In this document: positions 1 through 6,098 of the stretch, piece after piece
Numbering within the stretch: position 1 is the first letter of the stretch
Layout of the letters: each line of letters opens with the position of its first letter
NCBI GenBank assembly: GCA_020629595.1
Contig: JAHDDA010000025.1
Location: 4,464 to 14,854, forward strand
Direction of reading: 5' to 3'
Length of the DNA stretch: 10,391 nucleotides
DNA from: Chitinophagales bacterium
GTDB lineage: Bacteria > Bacteroidota > Bacteroidia > Chitinophagales > UBA2359
Translations under genes and position numbers: made by a program
The notes under the pieces: generated by a model
The model's database searches: none
Seen by the model: only the letters and a program-made list of their open reading frames with translations
What the model was told of the DNA's origin: nothing

Positions 1-451
1 CTTCTACTACTGGTGTAGGTTCTTTTTCTACTATTTCAGGTTCAACAGTTTCTTTGGGTGTTGGAGTTTCCAAAGTAGGTTCTGGCAACGGTGTTTCAAC
101 AAGTGATGTATCTTCAACTACTGGTTCGGATTCTTCAACAGTAATAGGTGCTACTTCTTTTATTGTAGGAGTAATAACCTTTTCTTCTACTGTTTTTTCT
201 AAATCTCGTTTTTCTTGGCGAGCTTCTTTTAACGAACTTGCCAATTCTAACTTTTCAGAACGTGCTTTAATCTCCTTGTCCTTAGCAAACTTGTCTAAGA
301 GTGCGTCGTACATTTCTGGGGTAACTTTAGACATAGGATGTGCATTAATTTCAAAACTATTATCGTTTAAAAAATTTGCAATGTAATCCACCCCAAGGTT
401 AAATTCCTTGGCTACCTTCAATAGCTTTATTGGTTTGCTTATTCCTGCCAT
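1..451 (-). CDS. infB: Translation initiation factor IF-2, N-terminal part (runs off the left edge)
   Basis: IF-2 is the cytoplasmic GTPase that brings initiator fMet-tRNA to the 30S subunit and promotes subunit joining. Only the first 150 codons are visible; the GTPase and tRNA-binding domains lie outside the window. What is seen: residues 6-28 form the small IF2_N helical module (KLLKVAKEFNLGVDYIANFL), followed by a lysine-rich charged stretch (residues 54-92) and then an acidic Pro/Glu/Thr/Val linker with recurring EP, TP and PVVE words (residues 93-150). This is the usual build of long Bacteroidota IF-2 N-termini. Position after rimP-nusA on the same strand supports the call. The ATG at 451 is chosen because the upstream in-frame ATG at 481 is closed after six codons by TAG (463-461). 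No Shine-Dalgarno sequence is visible. The product is partial because of the window edge, not because it is broken. Confidence 0.93.
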   Translation of the reverse strand, partial: MAGISKPIKLLKVAKEFNLGVDYIANFLNDNSFEINAHPMSKVTPEMYDALLDKFAKDKEIKARSEKLELASSLKEARQEKRDLEKTVEEKVITPTIKEVAPITVEESEPVVEDTSLVETPLPEPTLETPTPKETVEPEIVEKEPTPVVE

Positions 452-497
452 TCGGCTATACTAAGTTTTATTGTTTGCCATTTTCCAATATAGAAAA

Positions 498-558
498 CAA
501 CATTTTGCAACTTATTAATGTTGCTGTGTTACCAACCACATTTTTAGTAATGTAACAC
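498..558 (-). promoter_or_regulatory. Structured infB leader with alternative hairpins
   Basis: Reading along the minus strand, GTGTTAC (558-552) can pair with GTAACAC (532-526) around a 19-nt loop. Next come two mutually exclusive hairpins that share bases: GCAAC/GTTGC (524-520 with 511-507) or CAACATT/AATGTTG (523-517 with 504-498). The second is followed by TTTTC. Further on, a six-codon in-frame mini-ORF (ATG at 481, TAG ending at 461) stops nine bases before the infB ATG. The pairings are seen in the sequence; any regulatory function is inference. Confidence 0.4.
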
Positions 559-570
559 GCAAATAAGCTA

Positions 571-578
571 CAAAGATA
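571..578 (-). promoter_or_regulatory. Candidate -7 element for a separate infB promoter
   Basis: TATCTTTG on the minus strand is an exact match to the Bacteroidota -7 consensus TAnnTTTG, located in the 197-bp gap between the nusA stop and infB. Transcription would begin near 564 and give a leader of roughly 110 nt. No clear -33 TTTG is visible upstream. If real, infB could be expressed independently of rimP-nusA. Confidence 0.42.
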
Positions 579-648
579 AACTTAGTTGTTAGCATTACTA
601 CCTTTTATGTGGTGGTAGTTTATAAATTTTGAGGAAAAAATATGGATT

Positions 649-1932
649 TTATTCTCCATTTCCCCCTTCTTCGTCAAATTCTTCGGTTAAAATTTTGAAT
701 AAATCGTTAACCGTTTCTTCTTCAAGGTCGGCTCTACGCACTACCTCTTCTGGTTTTAAGTTTAATACTGAACGTGCTGTATCGCACCCAATATTTACCA
801 AAGCATCAATTACCCACTGATCTATTTCATCAGCAAATTCTTGTAATTCAATATCATCAAATTCATCAACATCATCAACATCTCTGTAAACATCTATTTG
901 ATAATTTGCCAATTTAGAGGCTAATTTAATATTTAATCCCCCTTTTCCTATTGCTTTAGAAACTTCATCTGGATCTAAATATACCGATGCTTTTCGGTCT
1001 TCTTCATTCAAACGCATTGAATTAATCTTTGCAGGCGTAAGACAACGCTGTATAAATAAGCTAGTATTTTCTGTAAATGGAATTATGTCTATGTTTTCGT
1101 TATTTAATTCACGAACTATTCCATGAATACGAGAACCTTTCATTCCTACACAAGCTCCTACTGGATCAATTCTATCATCGTAAGATTCTACGGCAACTTT
1201 TGCTCTTTCTCCAGGTGTACGGGCAATTCTTTTTATGGTTATTAATCCATCAAATATTTCGGGAACTTCTAATTCTAATAATTTTGCTAAAAAGTTGTTA
1301 TCTGTTCTTGATAATCTAATAATTGGATTATTATTTCTTAATTCTACTTCTTTTATAATGGCTTTTATGGTGTCTCCTTTTTTATAAAAGTCTCTTTTAA
1401 TCATTTCGTGTTTAGGTAAACTTAGTTCGTTTCCTTCATCATCTAAAACCAACAATTCACGTTTCCAAACTTGGTAAACCTCACCATTTATTATCTCTCC
1501 TACTCTATCTTTATAATGTTTATAAAGTTCGTCTTTTTCTATTTCAACAATTTTAGATTTTAATGTTTGACGAGCTGCCAAAACGGCTCTTCTTCCAAAA
1601 TCGTTTATAAATATTCTTTCGTAAATTTCTTCGCCAACTTCTATATCATCATCATCTAATTCTAACTCTACTTGTAAGCTTTTTGCTTCTTTGGTATCTA
1701 ATTGTAAGTGCGAGTCTTCTACGGCTCCTACTTCAACAATTTCACGAGTTCTCCAAATTTCTAAATCTCCTTTATCGGTATTTACAATAACATCGCAGTT
1801 TTCATCTGTACCAAATTTTTTACGAATTATGGTTCTGAAAACTTCTTCCAACACTTTCATCATTGTTGGACGATTTATGTTTTTTAACTCTTTTAGTTCT
1901 TTAAATGACTCAATTAGTTTTTGACTGTTCAT
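649..1932 (-). CDS. nusA: Transcription termination/antitermination factor NusA
   Basis: NusA binds RNA polymerase and nascent RNA and modulates pausing, intrinsic termination and antitermination. The 427-residue product, numbered from the ATG at 1932, shows the family order. An N-terminal RNAP-binding domain (about 1-125) contains the conserved FGRRAVLAARQ helix (112-122). An S1 domain lies at about 142-212. KH1 has the GMKG loop (263-266) and KH2 has the GKGG loop (329-332). A C-terminal helical segment (about 372-419) is followed by an acidic tail. It is shorter than the E. coli protein (about 495 residues), which carries two acidic repeats at the C-terminus; the short form is usual in Bacteroidota. 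The frame stays open upstream to a TTG at 1956, but that would overlap the rimP end and add eight residues (MSFQKLSK) that look like translated rimP sequence. The ATG at 1932 starts one base after the rimP stop and gives the familiar MNSQKLIESF opening. It is probably co-transcribed and translationally coupled with rimP. Confidence 0.97.
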   Translation of the reverse strand: MNSQKLIESFKELKELKNINRPTMMKVLEEVFRTIIRKKFGTDENCDVIVNTDKGDLEIWRTREIVEVGAVEDSHLQLDTKEAKSLQVELELDDDDIEVGEEIYERIFINDFGRRAVLAARQTLKSKIVEIEKDELYKHYKDRVGEIINGEVYQVWKRELLVLDDEGNELSLPKHEMIKRDFYKKGDTIKAIIKEVELRNNNPIIRLSRTDNNFLAKLLELEVPEIFDGLITIKRIARTPGERAKVAVESYDDRIDPVGACVGMKGSRIHGIVRELNNENIDIIPFTENTSLFIQRCLTPAKINSMRLNEEDRKASVYLDPDEVSKAIGKGGLNIKLASKLANYQIDVYRDVDDVDEFDDIELQEFADEIDQWVIDALVNIGCDTARSVLNLKPEEVVRRADLEEETVNDLFKILTEEFDEEGGNGE

Positions 1933-1933
1933 T

Positions 1934-2419
1934 TTACTTAATTTTTGGAAACTCAAAAGCTTTCACTACACTTTTTACTGCCTCAAATTGGTAATTATGT
2001 GTAATTATTTCGGCTTGTTTATTTTTCTTAGATGGTTTTTTATGTTCTTCAATGCTAAAACCATTTTCATCAAAATTAACTAAAACACCTTCTCTTTTTA
2101 TACCATCATACGAAAGCACTTTTACCAAGCGTCCTATGCTTTTTTGAAACTGCTTAGGCACTCTTAAAGGGTTGGTCATTCCTGGCGAAGAAACTTCTAA
2201 AACATATTTTTCTGGTACTAACTGTTCGGTTTCTAAAATTTCTTCTAAATACCTGCTTGTCGAGGCACATTGATCAATAGTTACATTGGTTTCCATACAA
2301 TCAATATACACTTCTATTTTAGTACCACCCGATATTTTTACTTCTACTAAAAACGCATCGGTTTCGGCAAATAGGTCTTCTAAAGCCTTTTCAATTCTAT
2401 TTTCTAAAGCACTTTTCAT
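1934..2419 (-). CDS. rimP: Ribosome maturation factor RimP
   Basis: RimP binds free 30S subunits and assists their late maturation. The 161-residue product matches the usual family length (about 150). It has an N-terminal alpha/beta domain (about 1-80) with the signature YVLEVSSPGMTNPL (72-85) at its end, the most recognisable RimP motif, followed by a C-terminal SH3-like beta domain (about 90-160) with the insert KKPSKKNK. The frame is open up to a TTG at 2473, but the extra 18 residues (MSFERGNILCVPSFICTI) have no RimP character and translate the leader hairpin, so the ATG at 2419 is preferred. It is the first gene of the rimP-nusA-infB cluster. Its stop is one base before the nusA ATG. The start codon lies only 13 nt downstream of a strong hairpin that could affect expression. 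No Shine-Dalgarno sequence is present. Confidence 0.95.
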   Translation of the reverse strand: MKSALENRIEKALEDLFAETDAFLVEVKISGGTKIEVYIDCMETNVTIDQCASTSRYLEEILETEQLVPEKYVLEVSSPGMTNPLRVPKQFQKSIGRLVKVLSYDGIKREGVLVNFDENGFSIEEHKKPSKKNKQAEIITHNYQFEAVKSVVKAFEFPKIK

Positions 2420-2432
2420 TATGGTACAAATA

Positions 2433-2463
2433 AAAGAGGGAACACATAAAATGTTCCCTCTTT
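2433..2463 (-). promoter_or_regulatory. Terminator-like hairpin directly upstream of rimP
   Basis: A perfect 12-bp stem (2433-2444 with 2452-2463; core GAGGGAACA/TGTTCCCTC) encloses a 7-nt loop. On the minus strand the 3' arm runs into CTCTTTTATTTG, a short T-rich tract. The rimP ATG (2419) is 13 nt further on. If transcription starts at the candidate -7 box at 2476-2483, the hairpin makes up most of the leader. It could attenuate the rimP-nusA-infB transcript, block ribosome access, or simply terminate read-through from the T9SS cargo gene upstream. Confidence 0.7.
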
Positions 2464-2475
2464 CAAAAGACAATG

Positions 2476-2483
2476 CAAAATTA
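2476..2483 (-). promoter_or_regulatory. Candidate -7 element for rimP-nusA
   Basis: TAATTTTG on the minus strand matches the Bacteroidota -7 consensus TAnnTTTG. Transcription would start near 2469, about 50 nt before the rimP ATG. No TTTG/TTG -33 box is seen at the expected distance, so this is a weak call based on one box in AT-rich DNA. Confidence 0.35.
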
Positions 2484-2618
2484 ATACATTTTTTTGACTT
2501 TTGTAGTATTATTTCGTGTGGCTAATTTTTCCATTTGTTTGAAGCCTTAATGGACTTTAAAACTAATTTATCCTATTCATCTTAAAATATTAGGTATCCT
2601 GATTCAGACAATGAATAT

Positions 2619-4190
2619 TTACTCCACCACCAAACGCCTTGAATAAAGCACGCCTTTTCTTGTACGAACTTTTACCATATAAACGCCAGAAAGTAGGTTG
2701 TTGATTGGGATTTGATTTGCACCGTTGGATTGTTGAAAATACAACTGCTTACCATCAATACTAAATATTTGAGTTTCTATAATGGCATCATTAGTATTGT
2801 TGAGGCTAATATTTACAATCTCACCTTTACTAATTGGGTTAGGAAATATTTTTATGCCTGATTGGGCGGTGGTGATATTGAAATTGTTGGTAAAAGATGA
2901 GTCAGACTCAAGTACAGATAAATTTGACGTATTATTGATAATAGTATCCACCTGATAAATCGTACTGTCGCAATAGGCTGGAAAACAGGTATTTCCTAGG
3001 CTATCTGTTTTTATAAGTAAGCCATGTTGTGGTGATGGATATTTCTCATAGCCTGCTAGTAAATAACCACCATCTGGTGTTTTACAAATATCGCTAATTC
3101 TAACATTAATATCAGGATCTATATTTATTGGTGTAACAAAACTAAATTCACCTTCGTTATCTAATCCTAAAATGCCAATTTTATAAAACAATCCGTATTG
3201 TTCGTGTGGGTAATAGTCGTGATAAAGGTTTATATAGGAATAATCTTCATTTATAAATGGCTTTGTGGCACCTGTAAATTTCCAAACATCAAAAGACATT
3301 TTACTGTCCCAAATTATGTTAAATGAATCATCCATTACTCCTCTTGTCTTGTACTCCGTTTCATCATTACAGGTTTCAAAATAAAATTCGTTTGGCTTAT
3401 TTGGTATTGTGTTTATTGTTACCGAACATCCTATGTTTTCTTCTAAAATTATTTCTTCTAAAATTGCACCATTTATTTTATCAATTTTTTTAAGGTTGGC
3501 CATATAAACATTATTAACTTCTCTAGCGCCTCCTACAATAAAGTAATCGCCTCTATCAATAACACCTCTAAATTTTGATATGGCTAGCAGAGGCATATTT
3601 TCTTCTGTTAATTCCCAAATAATTTCTCCATTCTCTTGATTTATTAATACAAAGTAACCTTTTGTAGTACCACAGCTATAACACAGTGATTTTTCGCCAA
3701 CAACGGCAATGTTGTTTTCTTCTGTAACTACAACTTGTTGTGCAATATCGAAATGTAAACCACCATAAACTGTTTCCCAAATAATTTCTCCTTCCAAGTT
3801 GAATTTAATCACTTTTATATCTACATCGTTGCCATTATCGCCATCGGTTCTATACAAATAACTCAAAACCCATTCTGTTTCGCTTACTTGTGCCAAACAT
3901 CTGCCATAATTTACTTGTACAAAACCTTCTTTTTCTGTATCTAATGTTAAATCTGCAAATAATTTTCCATTAAAATGATATTTTCTAAGGGATAGATATT
4001 TCCCTCCATACTCTGTAAGTGCTCTGCCTAAAGTAAAATATCCATTGGGCATAACACCGCAAGCCATATTTTTACTATGATGATCTTTGCTTGCTTTCTT
4101 AAAAAAGAAAACTTTTGTAGTATCTATTATTTGTGCCGATAGATTTTCAGCAACATTGAAAAGAAAAACAATTAAAAATAGGTATTTCAT
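2619..4190 (-). CDS. Secreted T9SS cargo protein of unknown function, probable beta-propeller
   Basis: The product has 523 residues. It opens with a classical signal peptide (MKYLFLIVFLFNVAENLSA, cleavage probably before Q20) and ends in a type IX secretion sorting domain (about 446-523). That domain carries the hallmark IKIFPNP start, the FSIDGKQLY strand, and the LSGVYMVKVRTRKGVLYSRRLVVE-type end. Between them are recurring units such as IKFNLEGEIIWETVYGG and PDGGYLLAGY...GLLIKTDSLGN, which resemble the repeats of predicted PQQ-like or delta-60-type propellers common in Bacteroidota exoproteins. Several Cys pairs (CYSC, CFPAYC) may be disulphides. It is inferred to be exported by Sec and then across the outer membrane by T9SS, to be anchored or released. 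The ligand or role cannot be told from sequence. The ATG at 4190 is chosen over a TTG at 4247 because it places the signal peptide at the N-terminus. It is a single-gene unit, with rimP 200 bp downstream. Confidence 0.88.
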   Translation of the reverse strand: MKYLFLIVFLFNVAENLSAQIIDTTKVFFFKKASKDHHSKNMACGVMPNGYFTLGRALTEYGGKYLSLRKYHFNGKLFADLTLDTEKEGFVQVNYGRCLAQVSETEWVLSYLYRTDGDNGNDVDIKVIKFNLEGEIIWETVYGGLHFDIAQQVVVTEENNIAVVGEKSLCYSCGTTKGYFVLINQENGEIIWELTEENMPLLAISKFRGVIDRGDYFIVGGAREVNNVYMANLKKIDKINGAILEEIILEENIGCSVTINTIPNKPNEFYFETCNDETEYKTRGVMDDSFNIIWDSKMSFDVWKFTGATKPFINEDYSYINLYHDYYPHEQYGLFYKIGILGLDNEGEFSFVTPINIDPDINVRISDICKTPDGGYLLAGYEKYPSPQHGLLIKTDSLGNTCFPAYCDSTIYQVDTIINNTSNLSVLESDSSFTNNFNITTAQSGIKIFPNPISKGEIVNISLNNTNDAIIETQIFSIDGKQLYFQQSNGANQIPINNLLSGVYMVKVRTRKGVLYSRRLVVE

Positions 4191-4244
4191 AATTTGAAGT
4201 TTTATTTTTTGTCTATACTGGAATTTATAGGATTTATGGATTTG

Positions 4245-4272
4245 CAAGATAAAGTTACTCTATAAAAATCAA
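4245..4272 (-). promoter_or_regulatory. Candidate promoter of the T9SS cargo gene
   Basis: On the minus strand a TTG (4272-4270) is followed 18 bases later by TATCTTG (4251-4245), close to the Bacteroidota -33 TTG / -7 TAnnTTTG pair. Transcription would begin near 4238, leaving a leader of about 48 nt before the ATG at 4190. The -7 box lacks one T of the consensus. Confidence 0.35.
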
Positions 4273-4391
4273 TTTCTTTTATTTATCGAAAACTCTTAAA
4301 TTTCTTAATTCTGAAAATTGATAGATTAAACGAAAAGACTAAATTGATTTCAATATGTTATAAAATTATTTTTCAATCGACATTTCCTTAA

Positions 4392-4399
4392 TATATTCG
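4392..4399 (+). promoter_or_regulatory. Possible -7 element very close to the SdiA-regulated-like gene start
   Basis: TATATTCG differs from TAnnTTTG at one base and ends only four bases before the ATG at 4404. If used, transcription would begin at or next to the start codon and the mRNA would be essentially leaderless. No convincing -33 box is seen, and the spacer is AT-rich, so chance is a real alternative. Confidence 0.22.
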
Positions 4400-4403
4400 C
4401 TAA

Positions 4404-5300
4404 ATGAATTTTTCTTATTTTAAAAGTATTGCCTTATTATTTACAGCATTTATCATTTTTTCATTTGCTGTTGTTTCCGAAAGTTATTCATTAAACTTTT
4501 CGGCTCGTTTTTCTAATAACGATAATTCAATAACTTATAATTTAAGTAAACCAACTAAAGTTTTTGATTTACCATCTAAGTTAGCTGAAATTTCGGGTTT
4601 GGACTTCGATACCAATACCAATGTATTAATTAGTGTAAATGATGAAAAAGGAAAAATCTATGGTATTAATAAATTTACTGGTGCTGTTTTAGGTAGTTAT
4701 AGTTTTGGTAAATCTGGGGATTATGAAGGAATTGAACAGCTTAACGATAAAATTGCTGTTGTAAATAGTAGTGGTACTATTTACTTGTTTGATACAGAAA
4801 GTCAAGAAACAATAAAAATTAAAACTCCTTTATCTGAAGAAAATGACGTTGAAGGTTTGGCTTTTAGTGAAGATTACAATGCTTTGTTATTAGCTTGTAA
4901 AGGAAGATCTTTGAACAATTCATCAGATACAAAATCAATTTATGCTTTTAACTTAGATAATCACACATTGGAGAAATTTCCTTTTTTGGAAATTGACCAG
5001 AATGAATTGAAAGGCTTTTTGGTAAGTAAAAGTGCTAAACCTTCATTCCTAAAAAGAATAAATAAATTTGCACCATCGGGTATTAGTATTCATCCAGAAA
5101 CTGGCGATTTTTATATTTGTTCGGCTCGTGGTAGTTCGTTGGTTATTTTTAATGCAGAAAAAACAATAAAAGAAATTATCTTTTTTAACGAAGATGATAT
5201 GCCACAACCTGAAGGCATTACTTTCGATAATGATAGTAATTTATTTATTAGTTCTGAAGGTGATAATTATGGAAAAATATTTGTTTTTGATTCTGAATAA
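4404..5300 (+). CDS. Exported SdiA-regulated-like beta-propeller protein
   Basis: The product has 298 residues and an N-terminal signal sequence (about 1-29: a hydrophobic core LLFTAFIIFSFAVV then SESYS); no lipobox is seen. The rest resembles the SdiA-regulated family (PF06977), a propeller related to strictosidine-synthase/SMP-30-like folds. Blades carry the characteristic phrases LAEISGLDFD (start), DYEGIEQL (about 108-115), DVEGLAFS (about 150-157), FAPSGISIHPETGDFYICSA (about 223-242) and MPQPEGITFDNDSNLFISSEGD (about 271-292). The repeated EG(I/L) and SG(I/L) turns with nearby acidic residues suggest a metal- or substrate-binding face, as in related propellers. The biochemical role of the family is not established. 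It is predicted to act in the periplasm or at the surface. It stands alone, divergent from the T9SS cargo gene and convergent with mnmD (9-bp gap). The ATG at 4404 is the only one before the signal sequence. Confidence 0.82.
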   Translation: MNFSYFKSIALLFTAFIIFSFAVVSESYSLNFSARFSNNDNSITYNLSKPTKVFDLPSKLAEISGLDFDTNTNVLISVNDEKGKIYGINKFTGAVLGSYSFGKSGDYEGIEQLNDKIAVVNSSGTIYLFDTESQETIKIKTPLSEENDVEGLAFSEDYNALLLACKGRSLNNSSDTKSIYAFNLDNHTLEKFPFLEIDQNELKGFLVSKSAKPSFLKRINKFAPSGISIHPETGDFYICSARGSSLVIFNAEKTIKEIIFFNEDDMPQPEGITFDNDSNLFISSEGDNYGKIFVFDSE

Positions 5301-5309
5301 TTTTTTACT

Positions 5310-5972
5310 TTAACAAAGCTTTTGAGCCCTCAGCATTTCTCTTTTCCCTGGTGGACCATCTAACCTTTCAACTGTAAAACCTGCTTGTTCTAAGTTTCTT
5401 CTTACATAGCCTTTGGCACAATAGGTAACTAATATTCCTTTATTATTTAGCATTCGATACATTTTAGCAAATATTTCACACGTCCATAAATCGGATTGAG
5501 CATTTGGAGCAAAAGCATCGTAAAAAATTAAGTCAAATTTTAGAGAAGAGTCAAAATTATGCAAATCAATTTTTTCTTTGGTTAATATAAAATTAGAAGA
5601 AATCATATTGGCTATTTCCCAATTTGTAGTATGTAATTTTTCAAAGTCAATAATCTCTTCAGTAGTATTCGTATAGTTTAATTCTTTGGCGGTTTCTAAA
5701 GCAACTGGGTATTGTTCTATTGAATAATAATTAATAGCTACATTATTTTCTTTAGCAAATAAATAAGTCAACCAAGCATTTAAACCTGTTCCAAATCCCA
5801 TTTCAAATACATTAATAATATCTTTTCTATACGCCATATACTCCAATCCGTGTCCTATAAAAACATATTCTGATTCTTGAATGGCTCCGTGTATTGAATG
5901 GTAAGCTTCGCCAAAAACTGCCGACTCTAAAGAGTTACTTCCATCTTTAGTAGTAATTATTTTGTTTTTCAT
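5310..5972 (-). CDS. mnmD: tRNA 5-methylaminomethyl-2-thiouridine methyltransferase MnmD (stand-alone)
   Basis: MnmD transfers a methyl group from S-adenosylmethionine to 5-aminomethyl-2-thiouridine (nm5s2U) at tRNA position 34, giving mnm5s2U in tRNAs for Lys, Glu and Gln. In E. coli this activity is one half of the bifunctional MnmC; here only the methyltransferase (Methyltransf_30/DUF752) half exists, and the 220-residue length fits stand-alone MnmD proteins. The FAD-dependent oxidase half is absent. Evidence: SAM motif I FEMGFGTGLN (56-65), the acidic YYSIEQYP strand (82-89), the catalytic-loop signature FYDAFAPNAQSDLW (150-163), the TYCAKGYVRRNLEQAGF block (183-199) and the C-terminal GPPGKREMLRA (206-216). 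All the usual motifs are intact. It lies downstream of the giant adhesin gene but behind a strong terminator, so it is probably expressed from its own promoter. It converges with the plus-strand propeller gene. Confidence 0.95.
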   Translation of the reverse strand: MKNKIITTKDGSNSLESAVFGEAYHSIHGAIQESEYVFIGHGLEYMAYRKDIINVFEMGFGTGLNAWLTYLFAKENNVAINYYSIEQYPVALETAKELNYTNTTEEIIDFEKLHTTNWEIANMISSNFILTKEKIDLHNFDSSLKFDLIFYDAFAPNAQSDLWTCEIFAKMYRMLNNKGILVTYCAKGYVRRNLEQAGFTVERLDGPPGKREMLRAQKLC

Positions 5973-6000
5973 TTTAAAACTATTCCTGAAGTTTAAATAT

Positions 6001-6036
6001 AAAAAAAGGGTGAAACTGTTTCCAGTTTCACCCTTT
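6001..6036 (-). terminator. Intrinsic terminator of the giant surface-protein gene
   Basis: A perfect 14-bp stem (6005-6018 pairing with 6023-6036; AAAGGGTGAAACTG on the plus strand) closes a 4-nt loop. On the minus strand it is followed by seven consecutive T (6007-6001, partly shared with the stem base). It lies about 60 nt after the stop codon of the 6099 gene and about 30 nt before the mnmD start, so it should separate the two transcripts. On the plus strand the T-tract is only three bases, so it points to minus-strand use. Confidence 0.92.
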
Positions 6037-6053
6037 AAATTTTAGGTATTTAT

Positions 6054-6083
6054 ATTCAGCCTCGTTTCACAACGAAGCCGAAT
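6054..6083 (-). other. Second 3'-UTR hairpin between the stop codon and the terminator
   Basis: Arms 6054-6066 and 6071-6083 form a 13-bp stem with a 4-nt loop. In minus-strand RNA all 13 positions pair (11 Watson-Crick plus two G-U). In plus-strand RNA the same two positions would be A-C mismatches. This argues that the structure works in the transcript of the giant gene. It has no T-tract, so it is more likely a stability or processing element than a terminator. Confidence 0.6.
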
Positions 6084-6098
6084 TTAATACTTTGCTAA

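Noticed and set aside
54..386. Plus-strand open frame of 110 codons
   Set aside because: It lies antisense to the start of infB, has Ser/Thr-rich low-complexity sequence reflecting the acidic IF-2 linker, and no family resemblance.
597..619. Inverted repeat ACTACC/GGTAGT after nusA as a nusA terminator
   Set aside because: Only 6 bp with an 11-nt loop and no T-tract on the minus strand, the direction needed.
629..2525. Several short plus-strand open frames over nusA and rimP
   Set aside because: All are antisense shadows of well-supported genes, without start context or recognisable domains.
2481..2534. 17-residue minus-strand mini-ORF (starts MEKLATRNNT) upstream of rimP
   Set aside because: Very short, no ribosome-site signal, and it overlaps the candidate -7 box; open by chance in AT-rich DNA.
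2420..2618. A tRNA gene upstream of rimP, as with metY in E. coli
   Set aside because: No cloverleaf arms, GGTTCRA-like T-loop or other tRNA landmark could be found in this spacer.
5301..5330. Bidirectional terminator between the convergent genes 4404-5300 and mnmD
   Set aside because: Only the short palindrome AAAGCTTT is seen in the 9-bp gap and mnmD end; no stable stem with a T-tract.
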